Shown: piece after piece, positions 33,455-42,843 of the stretch
Layout of the letters: each line of letters opens with the position of its first letter
Position numbering within the stretch: position 1 is the stretch's first letter
Assembly (NCBI RefSeq): GCF_000708205.1
Contig: NW_014575556.1
Location: 599 to 64,598 of the forward strand
DNA from: Mixia osmundae IAM 14324
Taxonomy: Eukaryota > Basidiomycota > Mixiomycetes > Mixiales > Mixiaceae
Direction of reading: 5' to 3'
DNA length: 64,000 nt
The notes under the pieces: generated by a model
Told to the model about the DNA's origin: nothing
What the model saw: only the letters and a program-made list of their open reading frames with translations
Databases searched by the model: none
Translations under genes and position numbers: made by a program

Positions 33455-34314
33455 ATGTACAACAAGCAAGCGCAGCTGGGTCTTGGCACCCTCGGCGCGA
33501 TTCTGTGGAGCATTCAGATCTTCCCCCAGCTCTATCATACCTATCGGCGAAAGACAACCGTAGGATTTAGTGCCTGGATGGTAGCGTCGTGGTGCGTCGG
33601 TGGTCTGTTCCTGGGATCCTACAACATCGTCTCTGGCGTCAACGTCGCGCTCATCGTCCAGCCTCAATGCTTTACCGTCCTGCTTTTGTGCTGCTTCGGC
33701 CAGTATCTGCACTATGATTACGATCCCAAGCGATTCACTACGTTCACTTGCGCTGCCCTCGTCTCTGCTGTCTCTGCCCTCATTGGCGGACTCGAAGTCG
33801 GTTTCGTCTACGCCATTCGAGCAGGAAGACGACACGGCGTCGATTGGCCCGCCACTCTATTTGGCGTGCTCAGCCTTGTCTTCATCGCAGGTGGCTTGCT
33901 GCCTCAGTATTACGAGATATATCGCTTCAAGCGCGTGCTGGGCATGTCGTTCATTTTCCTGTTTGTCGATCTCATGGGCGGCGTCTTCTCTCTGCTGTCA
34001 CTGGGTACATACCGCAGCTCAAAGCAATCCATCATGATGGCTCACTCTGCTTGACAGTATTTTCCCAGAGCTTCGAAGGACTCGCAGCGGGCAGCTACAT
34101 CGCTGTCATCGCCTTGGAAGCGGGCATCTTCCTGCTTGCAGCTATTCTCAATCCCATCGCTGCTCGCAACGAGGAGATGCGGAGCACCGAGGATCTTCAG
34201 ACTAGCACAGCTGGAGAAACGCAAGCTTCCGAGGCTTCAACGCTCGCTGAACGCGATCACGGTGATCTCCCTTCCTCTTGTACGAAAGTCGAAGCCATGG
34301 CGGGACGCAGATAG
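33455..34314 (+). CDS. PQ-loop repeat membrane protein
   Basis: Exons 33455-34004 and 34058-34314 join in frame across a 53-nt intron to 268 residues. About seven hydrophobic segments are visible. Two PQ-loop motifs occur: WSIQIFPQLYHTYRRKTTVG near residue 20 and GGLLPQYYEIYRFKRVLGMS near residue 150. Members transport small solutes such as cystine or basic amino acids across vacuolar/lysosomal membranes; which one here is not known. The cytosolic C-terminus is Ser/Glu-rich. The 420 bases upstream, shared with the CFEM gene, hold no coding signal. Confidence 0.87.
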
Positions 34315-34742
34315 ATACGACGATGCATCACTTATTTACATCCATCTGACAAGAGCTAACGAACAGCACCGCCTGCGATTGCGGACGTCCATGTCAAGAT
34401 TTGCAGCATGTGCAATCTGCACATCGGGGCATATCATCGTCCGCTTGCAGCAGGACATTCAAGGCCAGCTGAAATACGCGCAGGCCTCCAGACGGTCTTC
34501 TGGTGATCTGCGACCGCTACAGCTTCGGCGCGCAAATTGAGCCTATTCGGAATTCATGCTCGCAAGTACCTGCCGCGGACTGGATCAGCTTCACAGTGTT
34601 CAATGCTCTGCACAGACCCCTCACCGAAGGCCAAAGAGAGGGCAATGAGCACGATCCCTCTATAGCCTGGCATGCTGAGGTTCCTTCACACGATTGTACC
34701 CACCAATAGCCCTTGCCGACAGCGAAACCAGCCAGCAAAAGG
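34315..34742. other. Intergenic, nothing recognised
   Basis: About 430 bases between the PQ-loop stop and the TVP38 start. Only short overlapping frames are present, and I see no tRNA, conserved peptide or notable repeat. It presumably contains the 3' region of one gene and the promoter of the next. Confidence 0.6.
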
Positions 34743-35889
34743 ATGTCGCAAGGCAGACCAGGCTTGCTGCGGACGACCAGCGACTATGCAGGTCAAAATG
34801 ATTTTGAGCTTGTCGCCCGCAGAACCGAACTGGAGCACCCGCGCACGATATCACCCAAGCATCAGCCGAAGCAAAGATCACTGGCGAGCATGCTCGAATC
34901 CTTGGAAGACGAGCCGCTGCCTGTCGAGCCTACACTGCGCGAACGCGTTGTGAGGCTGTATCGAGAGAAGAGTCATCCGCGCCACGTGTTACGATGGATG
35001 CGGCAGCATCCCTATCTTATCGTCTTGCTGATAGCTGTCAATCTCGTCGTGCTGACGCTGATACATTTCCGCGGGCCGCTCGAAGAGAAATTGAGACCAT
35101 TGATTCAGAAGGCAAATGAGAGTACGTTCGGTCCACTTGTTCCAATTGCTCTCGTAGGTTTCCCGCACGCATCCCGGCCAGCCGGGCTGATTGGTTTTCC
35201 AGTTGGTCATCGTCTCCTTTCCGCCGCTGGCCGGTCACGAGCTCATTGGCGGCCTTTGTGGCGTCGTCTTCGGTGTCGGCAAAGGTTTCATAGTTGTCGC
35301 AATTGGCACATTCCTTGGCGAGCTCCTCTTGTGGGTAGCTGCTCGGAGGATGCTGGTCAAACATGGACAGCGGCTCGAGGAACGCTCGATGGCATATGCC
35401 TCGCTCGCCGTCGTCGCTCGAGGGGGCGGGCTGGGCGTAGCCATTGCGGGCAGGCTGAGCCCAATCCCGCCGCATTTCGTGACGGCAATCTGGGCGTCGT
35501 GCAGCTGTCCCTTTTGGGTCTATGCCGTCGCAGCTTTCCTCACCCTGCCAAAACAATTTGCGCTCGTCTTCATCGGCACGATCACGCTTGGGCCCGAAGG
35601 TACGGCAGACAAGACGGACAAGAAGCTCAAGATTGCCGAATATGTCATCTTTGGGCTATCGGTCTTGCTGTCGGTGCTATGCGGTCTGTATCTCTATCGA
35701 CGCATGGCGCAAGCTCGACCTGGCGTACGCCGGGAATTCCGACGACGGGCAGCCATTGAGGATTGGCACAGGCGGCAAGAAGATGGTCAGATTGACATGA
35801 AGCAGGCCGGGCAGGTGGTCGAGCCACTCCCGACTGCCCATCGAGACGGGACTGGCTACTTTGTCGACGCTCGTCACTTTGCTGGATGA
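34743..35889 (+). CDS. TVP38: Golgi membrane protein TVP38/TMEM64 family (VTT domain)
   Basis: Exons 34743-35153 and 35203-35889 join in frame (49-nt intron, GTAGGT donor, TTCCAG acceptor) to 365 residues. A cytosolic N-terminal about 90 residues precedes the first membrane segment (HPYLIVLLIAVNLVVLTLI). The VTT/DedA core follows: VSFPPLAGHELIGGLCGVVF, then FIVVAIGTFLGELLLW, then GLGVAIAGRLSPIPPHFVTA and FAAFLTLPKQF-like sequence. A final membrane segment and an Arg-rich tail close it. Role: Golgi/endosomal lipid or vesicle homeostasis, inferred from the family. Confidence 0.9.
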
Positions 35890-35952
35890 GGAAAGACAGA
35901 TCTAGATGCATGCTGTTGTACAAACAAAGTGCAGCATGCCACACGAGCTCGC

Positions 35953-36308
35953 TCATGCAGTGACGAAGGTTGGGAAGCAGTCTTTGAGTCCTTTGCTGTG
36001 TCTGTTTTGCGCGTGTTCCTCGAGCCTGTCCGGTGGGATGACTCTGATGAGTATGCGGGCGCAAGAAACGACACACATGGGCGTACATGGGAGCTTTTGT
36101 CGTCTGCTGGAACGTCTGCAGACAGGTCTTGCACTGTATGGTCAGAGATGCGGCGTTCTACCCGATCTAGTCAGCAGGGATCGCCACGAGGACTTGCAAC
36201 GGAGAGGCTGACCGACTTGAGCTGGCTCTTGCCACCCGCGTTTGACTTGGCCTTGGCTTCTGCTCTCTTGCGAGCCTCTGCGCTCTTAGCACCGTTGCCC
36301 CCGCCCAT
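35953..36308 (-). CDS. Small zinc-binding protein, At2g23090/4F5-type
   Basis: The start at 36308 gives MGGGNGAKSAEARKRAEAKA, the family's distinctive N-terminus, followed by GGKSQLK. After an intron comes CKTCLQTFQQTTKAP, and after another the exon coding LEEHAQNRHSKGLKDCFPTF. Together these make the C2H2-like zinc site (C-x2-C ... H-x4-H) with the typical ending. The length of about 75-85 residues fits the family. The segment that normally joins LK to the first Cys (VNEAAK-like) is not obvious, so the first splice site is uncertain. Function in fungi is not established. It is divergent from the SDR gene by 108 bases. Confidence 0.8.
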
Positions 36309-36416
36309 CCTGATTGGCTCGCTGCCTGCCTGTTTTGCGTGCAAACTGTGCGCGACGACAAATCGACGACGTGCCAATCTCAGGAACCCAGACAACACGA
36401 GGAGCACGTGCAACAG

Positions 36417-37283
36417 ATGCATCCTGCCATAAAACCCAGAAACGTTGCCGTCATCACGGGTGCAGGCTATGGCGGGATTGGCTATGCGATGGGTGCCAAG
36501 CTCGCCGCGCAGCAGATGAGAGTCGCCCTCCTCGACATCTCCCAGGAGCACCTCGACACGGCGCACAAGGATCTCACAGAGCAGCATCACATCAGCGCAG
36601 AGGACGTCCTGACGGTCCAGACTGATGTGACCAGTCTGTCCTCGCTCGAGGCAGCCAGGAGCGAGGTTCTGCAACAGTTCAAACAGATCGATCTGCTCCA
36701 TCTCAATGCCGGCACGCACTGTCCCACCAAAGCATGGGAAGGACTCGACAACTGGAGAAAGACGCTCGATGTCAATCTGATGGGCGTCGTCCAAGGCGCT
36801 CAGGTCTTTGTGCCCGAGCTTTTGAAGAGTCGTTCGCCCGGCGCTGTCGTCGTCACGGGATCAAAGCAAGGCATCACTTGTCCGCCCGGCAACCCGGCTT
36901 ACAATGTCTCCAAGGCTGCCGTCAAGGCATTCGCCGAGCAGCTGAGTTACGAACTCAGACAGGAAACCCAAGATCGCGTCTCTGCACACCTGCTCGTGCC
37001 CGGATGGGTGCACAGCAAGCTGACGATGCAAGGTGATGTTTCGCAAGCCGTCAAACCGGGTCAATGGACTCCCGATCAGACTGTCGATGTCTTGCTCGCC
37101 CGCATGGCGTCTAACGATTTTTACATCATCGTCGAGGACGGCGACACAAAGTGGCGAACTGACAGAGCCCGCATCGAGTGGACCATGGGCGACATGACCG
37201 AGAACAGACCGGCGCTCTCTCGCTGGCACGATGACCACAAGCAAGCGTTTGAACAACACATGTCTTCACGTACACCCAAATGA
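36417..37283 (+). CDS. Short-chain dehydrogenase/reductase
   Basis: 288 residues in one exon from MHPAIKPRNVAVITGAGYGG. The NAD(P) loop is TGAGYGGIGYAMG, LNAGT replaces the usual NNAG motif, and the catalytic Ser is in VVVTGSKQGI. YNVSK gives the Tyr-x3-Lys pair. The C-terminal third has a PGWVHSKLT block and WTPDQTVDVLLARM, typical of classical SDRs with an extended substrate lobe. Substrate unknown. An upstream frame opening at 36339 lacks family similarity, so the start is placed at 36417. Confidence 0.87.
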   Translation: MHPAIKPRNVAVITGAGYGGIGYAMGAKLAAQQMRVALLDISQEHLDTAHKDLTEQHHISAEDVLTVQTDVTSLSSLEAARSEVLQQFKQIDLLHLNAGTHCPTKAWEGLDNWRKTLDVNLMGVVQGAQVFVPELLKSRSPGAVVVTGSKQGITCPPGNPAYNVSKAAVKAFAEQLSYELRQETQDRVSAHLLVPGWVHSKLTMQGDVSQAVKPGQWTPDQTVDVLLARMASNDFYIIVEDGDTKWRTDRARIEWTMGDMTENRPALSRWHDDHKQAFEQHMSSRTPK

Positions 37284-37303
37284 ATCATCTATGCCATGAA
37301 ATG

Positions 37304-38010
37304 CTATCGTCTCCGGCTGAGTTGAGTCTCCAAGTCCTTGCGTTCGTGTCCGGCTATCGCTCGCCCGAACAAGCTTGGCTCGTCTTCCATGCTCTGCCTG
37401 AGCATGCCAGGCTGGTAGAAGCCGCCAAAGACGTCTTTCACGGCCCGCCTGAACTGATGATCGCTTAAGATCCTGATGCCGGGCATGTTGCGAGGTTGTC
37501 GACTCGCCTGGAACGGCTGTACTGACCGCTCTACAGTCACGCTCAGCTCGTCCCATTCAGGCGGAGGATCCCTCTTCTCCTCTCTGTCGAGTCGCGTGCC
37601 GTATCTGAGCGGTTGGCTTGTCAGCAGTCGAGGATCGCGTATGTCTTGCAGTCTTGTCCAGTAGCGTGCATCGGGCCTCCGTCTTATGAAAGGGATCCTG
37701 TGCTCTGACGATGCGAGTACTCTGCTGGCCTCTGACTCTGCAAGCGTGATGGCCCAGAAGGGCTGATATGTTCGAGGATGGATGCCCTGCTTGAGCGGTT
37801 ATGAGCCTTTGCTCTCGTCGTCGTAGTGTCATCACAACATACCTTTGGCGCAGCCGACTGGACCGATAGACCGCCATAGTTGATGTGAAAGTAGCGCAGG
37901 ACAGCCACGCTCATTGCAAGATCGGGCGTCATCCTCTCTGGCTCTGGCGGGAGCTGTTGCTCCAGGGGCGCAGATCTGTCGAGTATGGGCGGCGTGCGAG
38001 ACCGTTGCAT
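37304..38010 (-). CDS. Unrecognised two-exon protein, 216 residues
   Basis: Exons 37843-38010 and 37304-37786 join in frame across a 56-nt intron (GTATGT donor, AGCAG acceptor). The protein begins MQRSRTPPILDRSAPLEQQL. It contains MSVAVLRYFHINYGGLS, RTYQPFWAITLAESEASRVL, and a basic, Arg-rich C-terminal half (RRAVKDVFGGFYQPGMLRQS). The long stop-free second exon and clean splice support a real gene. The Arg-rich, moderately hydrophobic make-up would suit a mitochondrial protein, but I do not recognise a family. It faces SDR (convergent, 20 bases) and the DUF1746 gene (divergent, 43 bases). Confidence 0.68.
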
Positions 38011-38053
38011 GAGCTGTGGCTTGACAACGACCGTCGCCCTCTCCAGTCGAGTC

Positions 38054-39212
38054 ATGCTTGCTGAGAGAGACAGGATCCGCCGCAGCTCGTGGCAATTCTT
38101 CGATGTAGCGGTGCAGTCCAACGCGGCGACGACGACGAGCAGCAGCCTCAGCCTAGCGTGCCAACCAGCCAGCCTTGCTCGAGCGATGATATGACGGATG
38201 ACGGAGCACAGCGAATGGGCGAGCCATTCGAGATCTCAGCTGTGCAGTGCACTCGATCTCGCAGGCTTTGCCGTCATCGTCCAGGCTTACCTCTCTGATG
38301 GCAGCACCATCCTCCTCGCCCTGAGATCAATTGGTCAGCCTGACCTATAGTGACATGATGCGCTCGCAAGCTTACCCTGTCGCGCATCAGTACATACCCA
38401 GCTATCCTGTCCGCTACAGAGTCATCCCGATCGCTCTCTCAGATTCTTCATGACCGCCTTGCTTGTCTCGTCAGCCGCCGTGTTGGTCTATCACGCCACG
38501 CAAGCACTCAGCACCACCACGAGCAAGTCTGTCCTGATCGACTTTGTTGGCATAGGCATGTCGTCACTCTCGCTTCCCCGACACGAGAGCTCATGGGACG
38601 TGCGCAGATGCTACTCCCTCCAGGCTGATCGTCCTCGCATGGGACTGTGTCCTCGTGGCCATGCAGATAGCCCTGCTCGTCACCTCGTACGAAGACGGTC
38701 GCAGTACGGCCACGAGCTCCTACCTTGCATTCGCAAGCTATGCGCGCTTTGCCCAGCCTGCTGCTGCTACTGCCGCCTCGCCTGTGATCCTGCAGTCTTC
38801 CGCTACGGAAGACCCCGAGACGGCTTCAGTGACGGAAGAAGCGAGTTCAGAGGACGACATGAACATAGCAGACATGGATGTTCACGCGTACAAGTCGACC
38901 GGTCGACATCAAAGCAAGCGCGACCCGTTTCGGCGCAATATCGTGCATCTCGATCTGCGCGCAGTGCTCGACAAGACTCTGTCTGTCCAGACGACAGCCG
39001 CTAGCCTTAACTATCTCAACGGTGCTTTGTCGAGCTTTGGCGCGCAATTGCGCTCCAGGCGACTGCAAAGACGTGGACGAACGGGCGCGCGAGAAGCCCG
39101 ATTGGACGATGCCAGCGACGAGGAGCGCCTCATCGATCGATACGCAGCTCTCGAGCATGCGCATATTCCTTCCGATGGGGTGCGATACCCGCCTGTGCCG
39201 CCGTCATTCTAG
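38054..39212 (+). CDS. DUF1746-type membrane protein
   Basis: Exons 38054-38157, 38212-38333, 38391-38549 and 38608-39212 join in frame to about 329 residues. Key blocks: SQLCSALDLAGFAVIVQAYL with STILLALRS, then PDRSLRFFMTALLVSSAAVL and KSVLIDFVG, then PSRLIVLAWDCVLVAMQIAL. This pattern of three to four membrane segments followed by a long cytosolic acidic/basic tail fits fungal DUF1746 proteins. The third intron has no GT donor in the required phase; a GC donor at 38550 (or 38556) and CAG acceptor at 38605-38607 restore the frame. Function unknown. The start is the least certain part. Confidence 0.72.
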
Positions 39213-39265
39213 ATGAGCTCTTTTGGTGTTGTTGTTCATGATCTGCACGAAGCTGTACTATCCGG

Positions 39266-40615
39266 CTACGCGTATTCGAGCTTTTTAGCAACCTTCTTCA
39301 GTCGATCGTCTCCGACAAAGCCTCGTCCGAGCTGTCCAGATTCGAGGTCGTCCCTGCCTGCTTTGCGCTTCCGCAGACTGACTGGATCGGCGCCATTGAG
39401 CTCTTCGGGTGGTATCGCACGTGGCTGCAGTACTCCTGCAGGTCTAGGCAGCTTTTCGGGATGAGTCGGCCGAGGCATAGAGGAGAAAAAAGGATGTCGG
39501 AGCGACTTGCGCGCGGAGATGCGTTTCGTAGGGTTGAGAGTGAGCAATTTGGTCAGCAGATCAATGGCCTCGCCGCTAGCCGCGGTGAAGAGATCTGCCA
39601 GTGACGACTTCTTGAGCGGGTTGAATGGTACAAAGTCAGCCAAAAGTTTCACACCCTGCCGACATTTGAGCGAATCGCACATTTAGCATCCAATCGACAT
39701 ACAGGCCAATCGTCCTCAGTAGGCGTGCCGAGCGCATGGAAGATCTTGCTCAGCTGATCGAAATCGTTGTCACCGGGAAGATAGGGTGTGCGGAGCATGA
39801 GCTCGGCAAAGATGCAGCCAGCTGCCCAATTATCAACGGCGTCTCCATATGCCTTTGACCCAAACAGCAGCTCAGGCGCGCGATACCATCTGTCAGAGGA
39901 GAGGATGAGCATGAGCGCACAATCAACGAGGTCACCCTTGCCTCGTCACAACCTGAGACGTCATCGGCCGGCCTGGCTCTGCGTAGTCCCTCGCGAGACC
40001 AAAATCAGCAATCTTGAGGACGCCCTCGGATGAGATGAGCAAGTTGTTGGGTTTCATATCCTGTAGCTTGGGTGAGCTTGTAGGTACTGACGGAAAGAGA
40101 TCGTACCCGGTGCAGGACGAAATTGCGATGGCAGAATTCGAGCCCTTTCATTGTCATGAGCATCCATGATTTGATATCACCGGACTGAAAGACGAGCGAG
40201 CGATCTTTGATGATCATCTCGAGATCTGCATTCAGATATTCGAGGACGAGATTGAGATTGGCCTTTGAAGAGAAAACGTCGAGCAGCTGCGCATGTTCAG
40301 CTCAATTCACTGATTGTGCGAACGCGAGGCAGGACTGACTTCGATAACGTTGGGATGACGCAGCTCGCGGAGGTACTTGACCTCTCGGAGAGCAGACATG
40401 TCCAAGCCATCCTTGAATTGGCCTGCTTTGATCTTCTTGATCGCTATCCTTCGCCCGGTGCTGAGTTGACGCCCTGCAAAGCACGATGGGCATCTCAACA
40501 TCGACAATGACGCTGGCTGACCTTCAAACACTGTCGCATAGGTTCCCTCGCCTACTCGTTTGTCCTTGGTATACATGCTCATGATACGAGCATTGTCCGC
40601 CGCTGCCGCCTCCAT
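39266..40615 (-). CDS. KIN28: TFIIH kinase KIN28/CDK7
   Basis: Cyclin-dependent kinase that phosphorylates the RNA polymerase II C-terminal domain. From 40615: [20 protein letters not shown], glycine loop [12 protein letters not shown], then after an intron [20 protein letters not shown] with SALREVKYL (the PSTAIRE-equivalent helix). HRD-type [28 protein letters not shown] and [20 protein letters not shown] follow, then [33 protein letters not shown] and a C-terminal tail. At least six short introns interrupt it. All kinase subdomains are represented, so the gene looks intact. Confidence 0.92.
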
Positions 40616-40646
40616 CTTCTGGCCTGCTAGCTGTCGGCAAAGGTCG

Positions 40647-40808
40647 TCAACTCGTCGTCTCGCGAATTTTGGAATTACGCGAAATGGTGTCATTGGCCAT
40701 CGATCCCTTACGCTTTTGATACAGCTGCTTTTCCTCTTGACGCGTTGAGTCGATCCCGAAGCGAAAGAGGCGGCATATAGTCGTAATCCGGACAAGCTCG
40801 CGACGCAT
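40647..40808 (-). CDS. Candidate small ORF just upstream of KIN28
   Basis: A 53-codon frame from an ATG at 40808 to TGA at 40647, ending 31 bases before the KIN28 start on the same strand. It reads MRRELVRITTICRLFRFGID, then a Lys/Glu-rich middle and a Ser/Thr-rich end. The composition looks protein-like and differs from the random frames around it. It could be an independent micro-protein gene, a conserved upstream ORF of KIN28, or chance. No family is recognised. Confidence 0.35.
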   Translation of the reverse strand: MRRELVRITTICRLFRFGIDSTRQEEKQLYQKRKGSMANDTISRNSKIRETTS

Positions 40809-41404
40809 TTGCAAAGCTGCATCGATTCATGCGTTCGATCCGTGGCCTCAATCGGTCTCACACGATCACAACGATTGCTGCAGCCGGTCCTGCATCCACT
40901 TGAGGCAGCATGCAGTGACTCGGTCAGACGTGCTGAAGATGGCAAGCTCGGCTATCTTGGTCTTCGAGTACAGTACCGCCTCTTTGCGATTCACGATTCA
41001 CGGCGCGGCAAAGCGGTGACTGATGCATCAACTCCTTCGTCGCGATACTCGTGGACGCTGGCAGCTACATCGATCAGAATGCTTCAGTCTATTCGTTGCA
41101 CTCGGTCGCGTTTCCAACGTCAAGACACTAGTAGTCGGTACGCGATCATATTTGAAACTTTGCAGCGCACCACCTCGACTGCATGAGCCGCCCTGGACCT
41201 CATGCACAACCTGTTCCGCACAGGCCCTGTCCCCGGAAGGGCTGGTAGAATGGCAATGCCAAGATTAGCACGAGCTGTATAGGATCAGGACCTCGGTGGC
41301 TGTTCGAGCTTCCCATCGACTGCGAACGCATCTCGATCCGAGATTCAAACAGCATGCATGTCGCCGATTTTCGAGAATGAATGTCACGATACACAGACAA
41401 TTGC
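40809..41404. other. Intergenic, nothing recognised
   Basis: About 600 bases between KIN28 with its upstream small ORF and the SDR stop. A plus-strand open frame of 125 codons (40809-41186) has no domain-like content, and I do not call it. No tRNA or repeat is seen. Confidence 0.5.
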
Positions 41405-42171
41405 TTACCAAGCAATGGGTCCGGATTTATTGACGTATGACCCCGTCTGCAAGTCACTTTCTTTGCCTTCCACGATAGCGCGCACAATGATTCTGGCGCC
41501 CTCGGCTGGATCGCCTGCATTGACATTGTGGTCATTCAGATTGGTAGCGTTGAAGCCAGGACAAACAGCGATGACTCTTCCTCCCGTGAGCCTACGGGAG
41601 TGGATGACGGTGACGCCGTTCATGGCAGTCTTGCTTGTGTTGTAGCCGATCAGATTGATGCTCGTGTTGGATGTACTGCCGAGAGATGCCAGACCAGAGC
41701 TGACGTTGACGACGCGAGGATAGCTAGCCTTTTGAAGCAGAGGCAGGCAAGCCTCCGTTAGCGCCGCTGCGCCAAAAACATTGACATTGTAAGTCTGCTG
41801 CATCATGTCGCGAACTGACATTGATCTGTCTTTCCCATCGATGGCAATGCCAGCATTGTTGCAGAGTACGTCCTTTGATCCGTAATCAGTCAAGTTTCAC
41901 AAGAGTGAAGAGAGCCCACGAGCTGTCCGATATCCTTTGTTATCTGAGCGACAGCCTTGCCGATCGATTCGTCAGAGCCGACATCGAGCTCGATAGCTTG
42001 GACTTTGGCCTGAGGTTGACCCTCGTTGATCCTTGCTACGGCATCGTTGCCCTTCTTGATGTCCCGAGAGCCCAGAAGGACGGTCCAATTTGGCAAGCTG
42101 GACAGCTGCTTTGCCGCATACCAGCCCAGTCCTTGATTAGCGCCAGAGATCAATACTACTTGATGTGCCAT
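41405..42171 (-). CDS. Short-chain dehydrogenase, carbonyl-reductase-like
   Basis: Exons 41920-42171 and 41405-41872 join in frame to 239 residues. MAHQVVLISGANQGLGWYAA holds the cofactor loop, GSRD the NADP-favouring Arg, DVLCNNAGIA the NNAG motif, VVNVSSGLAS the catalytic Ser, and YNTSK the Tyr-x3-Lys pair. ICPGFNATNL-like sequence (VCPGFNATNL) follows. The 47-nt intron (41873-41919) ends AAAG rather than the usual CAG/TAG, but it is the only acceptor that keeps the frame and restores IGQLDVLCNNAG. Substrate unknown; small carbonyl compounds are plausible. Confidence 0.88.
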
Positions 42172-42489
42172 AATCCTCCTCTCTGTTAGAATGATCGATG
42201 AGGTCGCTGGTTTCCGAATACACCGGGGATATTACTCTCTGCGTGCAAAGCTGCGAGTGACGTGGACTTGACTTCTGATGCTGTCGACCTTGTCAAACCG
42301 GTCTGCTCTGTGTATCGATGTGAGCAGTGTTTGAGGCCGACGTACAGCGATACAAATGAGGTCTCTGCCTTGCTTATGTAGCTCGCCAAATGGCCGCGTA
42401 AGACCGACTCAACCAACTTGTTTCCGTGTAATCGCCGTGAATCTGCGCGTCAGAATATATGGGTGCAAAATCTAGCTGGACTGATTAAC

Positions 42490-42570
42490 GTCCGTGTGGC
42501 GCAGTAGTAGCGCGTCTCCCTCCGACCTCTGATAGGAGAAGGTTCAGGGGTGCAGATCCCCTCTCGGATA
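42490..42570 (+). tRNA. Putative tRNA-Arg (CCG) with 8-nt intron
   Basis: Acceptor GTCCGTG pairs with CTCGGAT with one T-T mismatch and one G-U. The D arm is GCGC-AGTAGTA-GCGC. Anticodon stem TCTCC/GGAGA encloses a 15-base loop read CT-CCG-A, an 8-nt intron, then A. The T stem AGGGG/CCCCT encloses TGCAGAT, which departs from the usual TTCRANY at the second and fifth bases. A TTTTT terminator follows at 42572-42576. It may be functional or a decaying copy. Confidence 0.62.
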
Positions 42571-42843
42571 ATTTTTGCTGGAGTGAGCGGTACTTCTGAC
42601 TGCTCTACAGTCAAGCTAAAGGTCTTGCAGAGGCTTTTGAATTTCGTCTTGCGCAAAACGCGCGCGTTTTCGTGTTCATACGAATTATGAGAGCAATCTC
42701 TGCCGGCTTTACTTTTCATTCTAAAATCGTCCTTTCCCATTCTATTAACTGTAACGATGACGTGTCCGTTCGTATGGCTACTGATGTGTCAGCAATCAAT
42801 GCTGGCAGTAAGTCGCGTGGTGACATTGTTCGTCATCGCCAAA

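Noticed and set aside
36171-36794. 207-codon minus-strand open frame
   Set aside because: Most of it is antisense to the SDR gene. Only its last part, from 36308, coincides with the first exon of the real zinc-binding gene.
40809-41186. 125-codon plus-strand frame between KIN28 and the SDR
   Set aside because: Random-looking composition, no start context, no splice partners.
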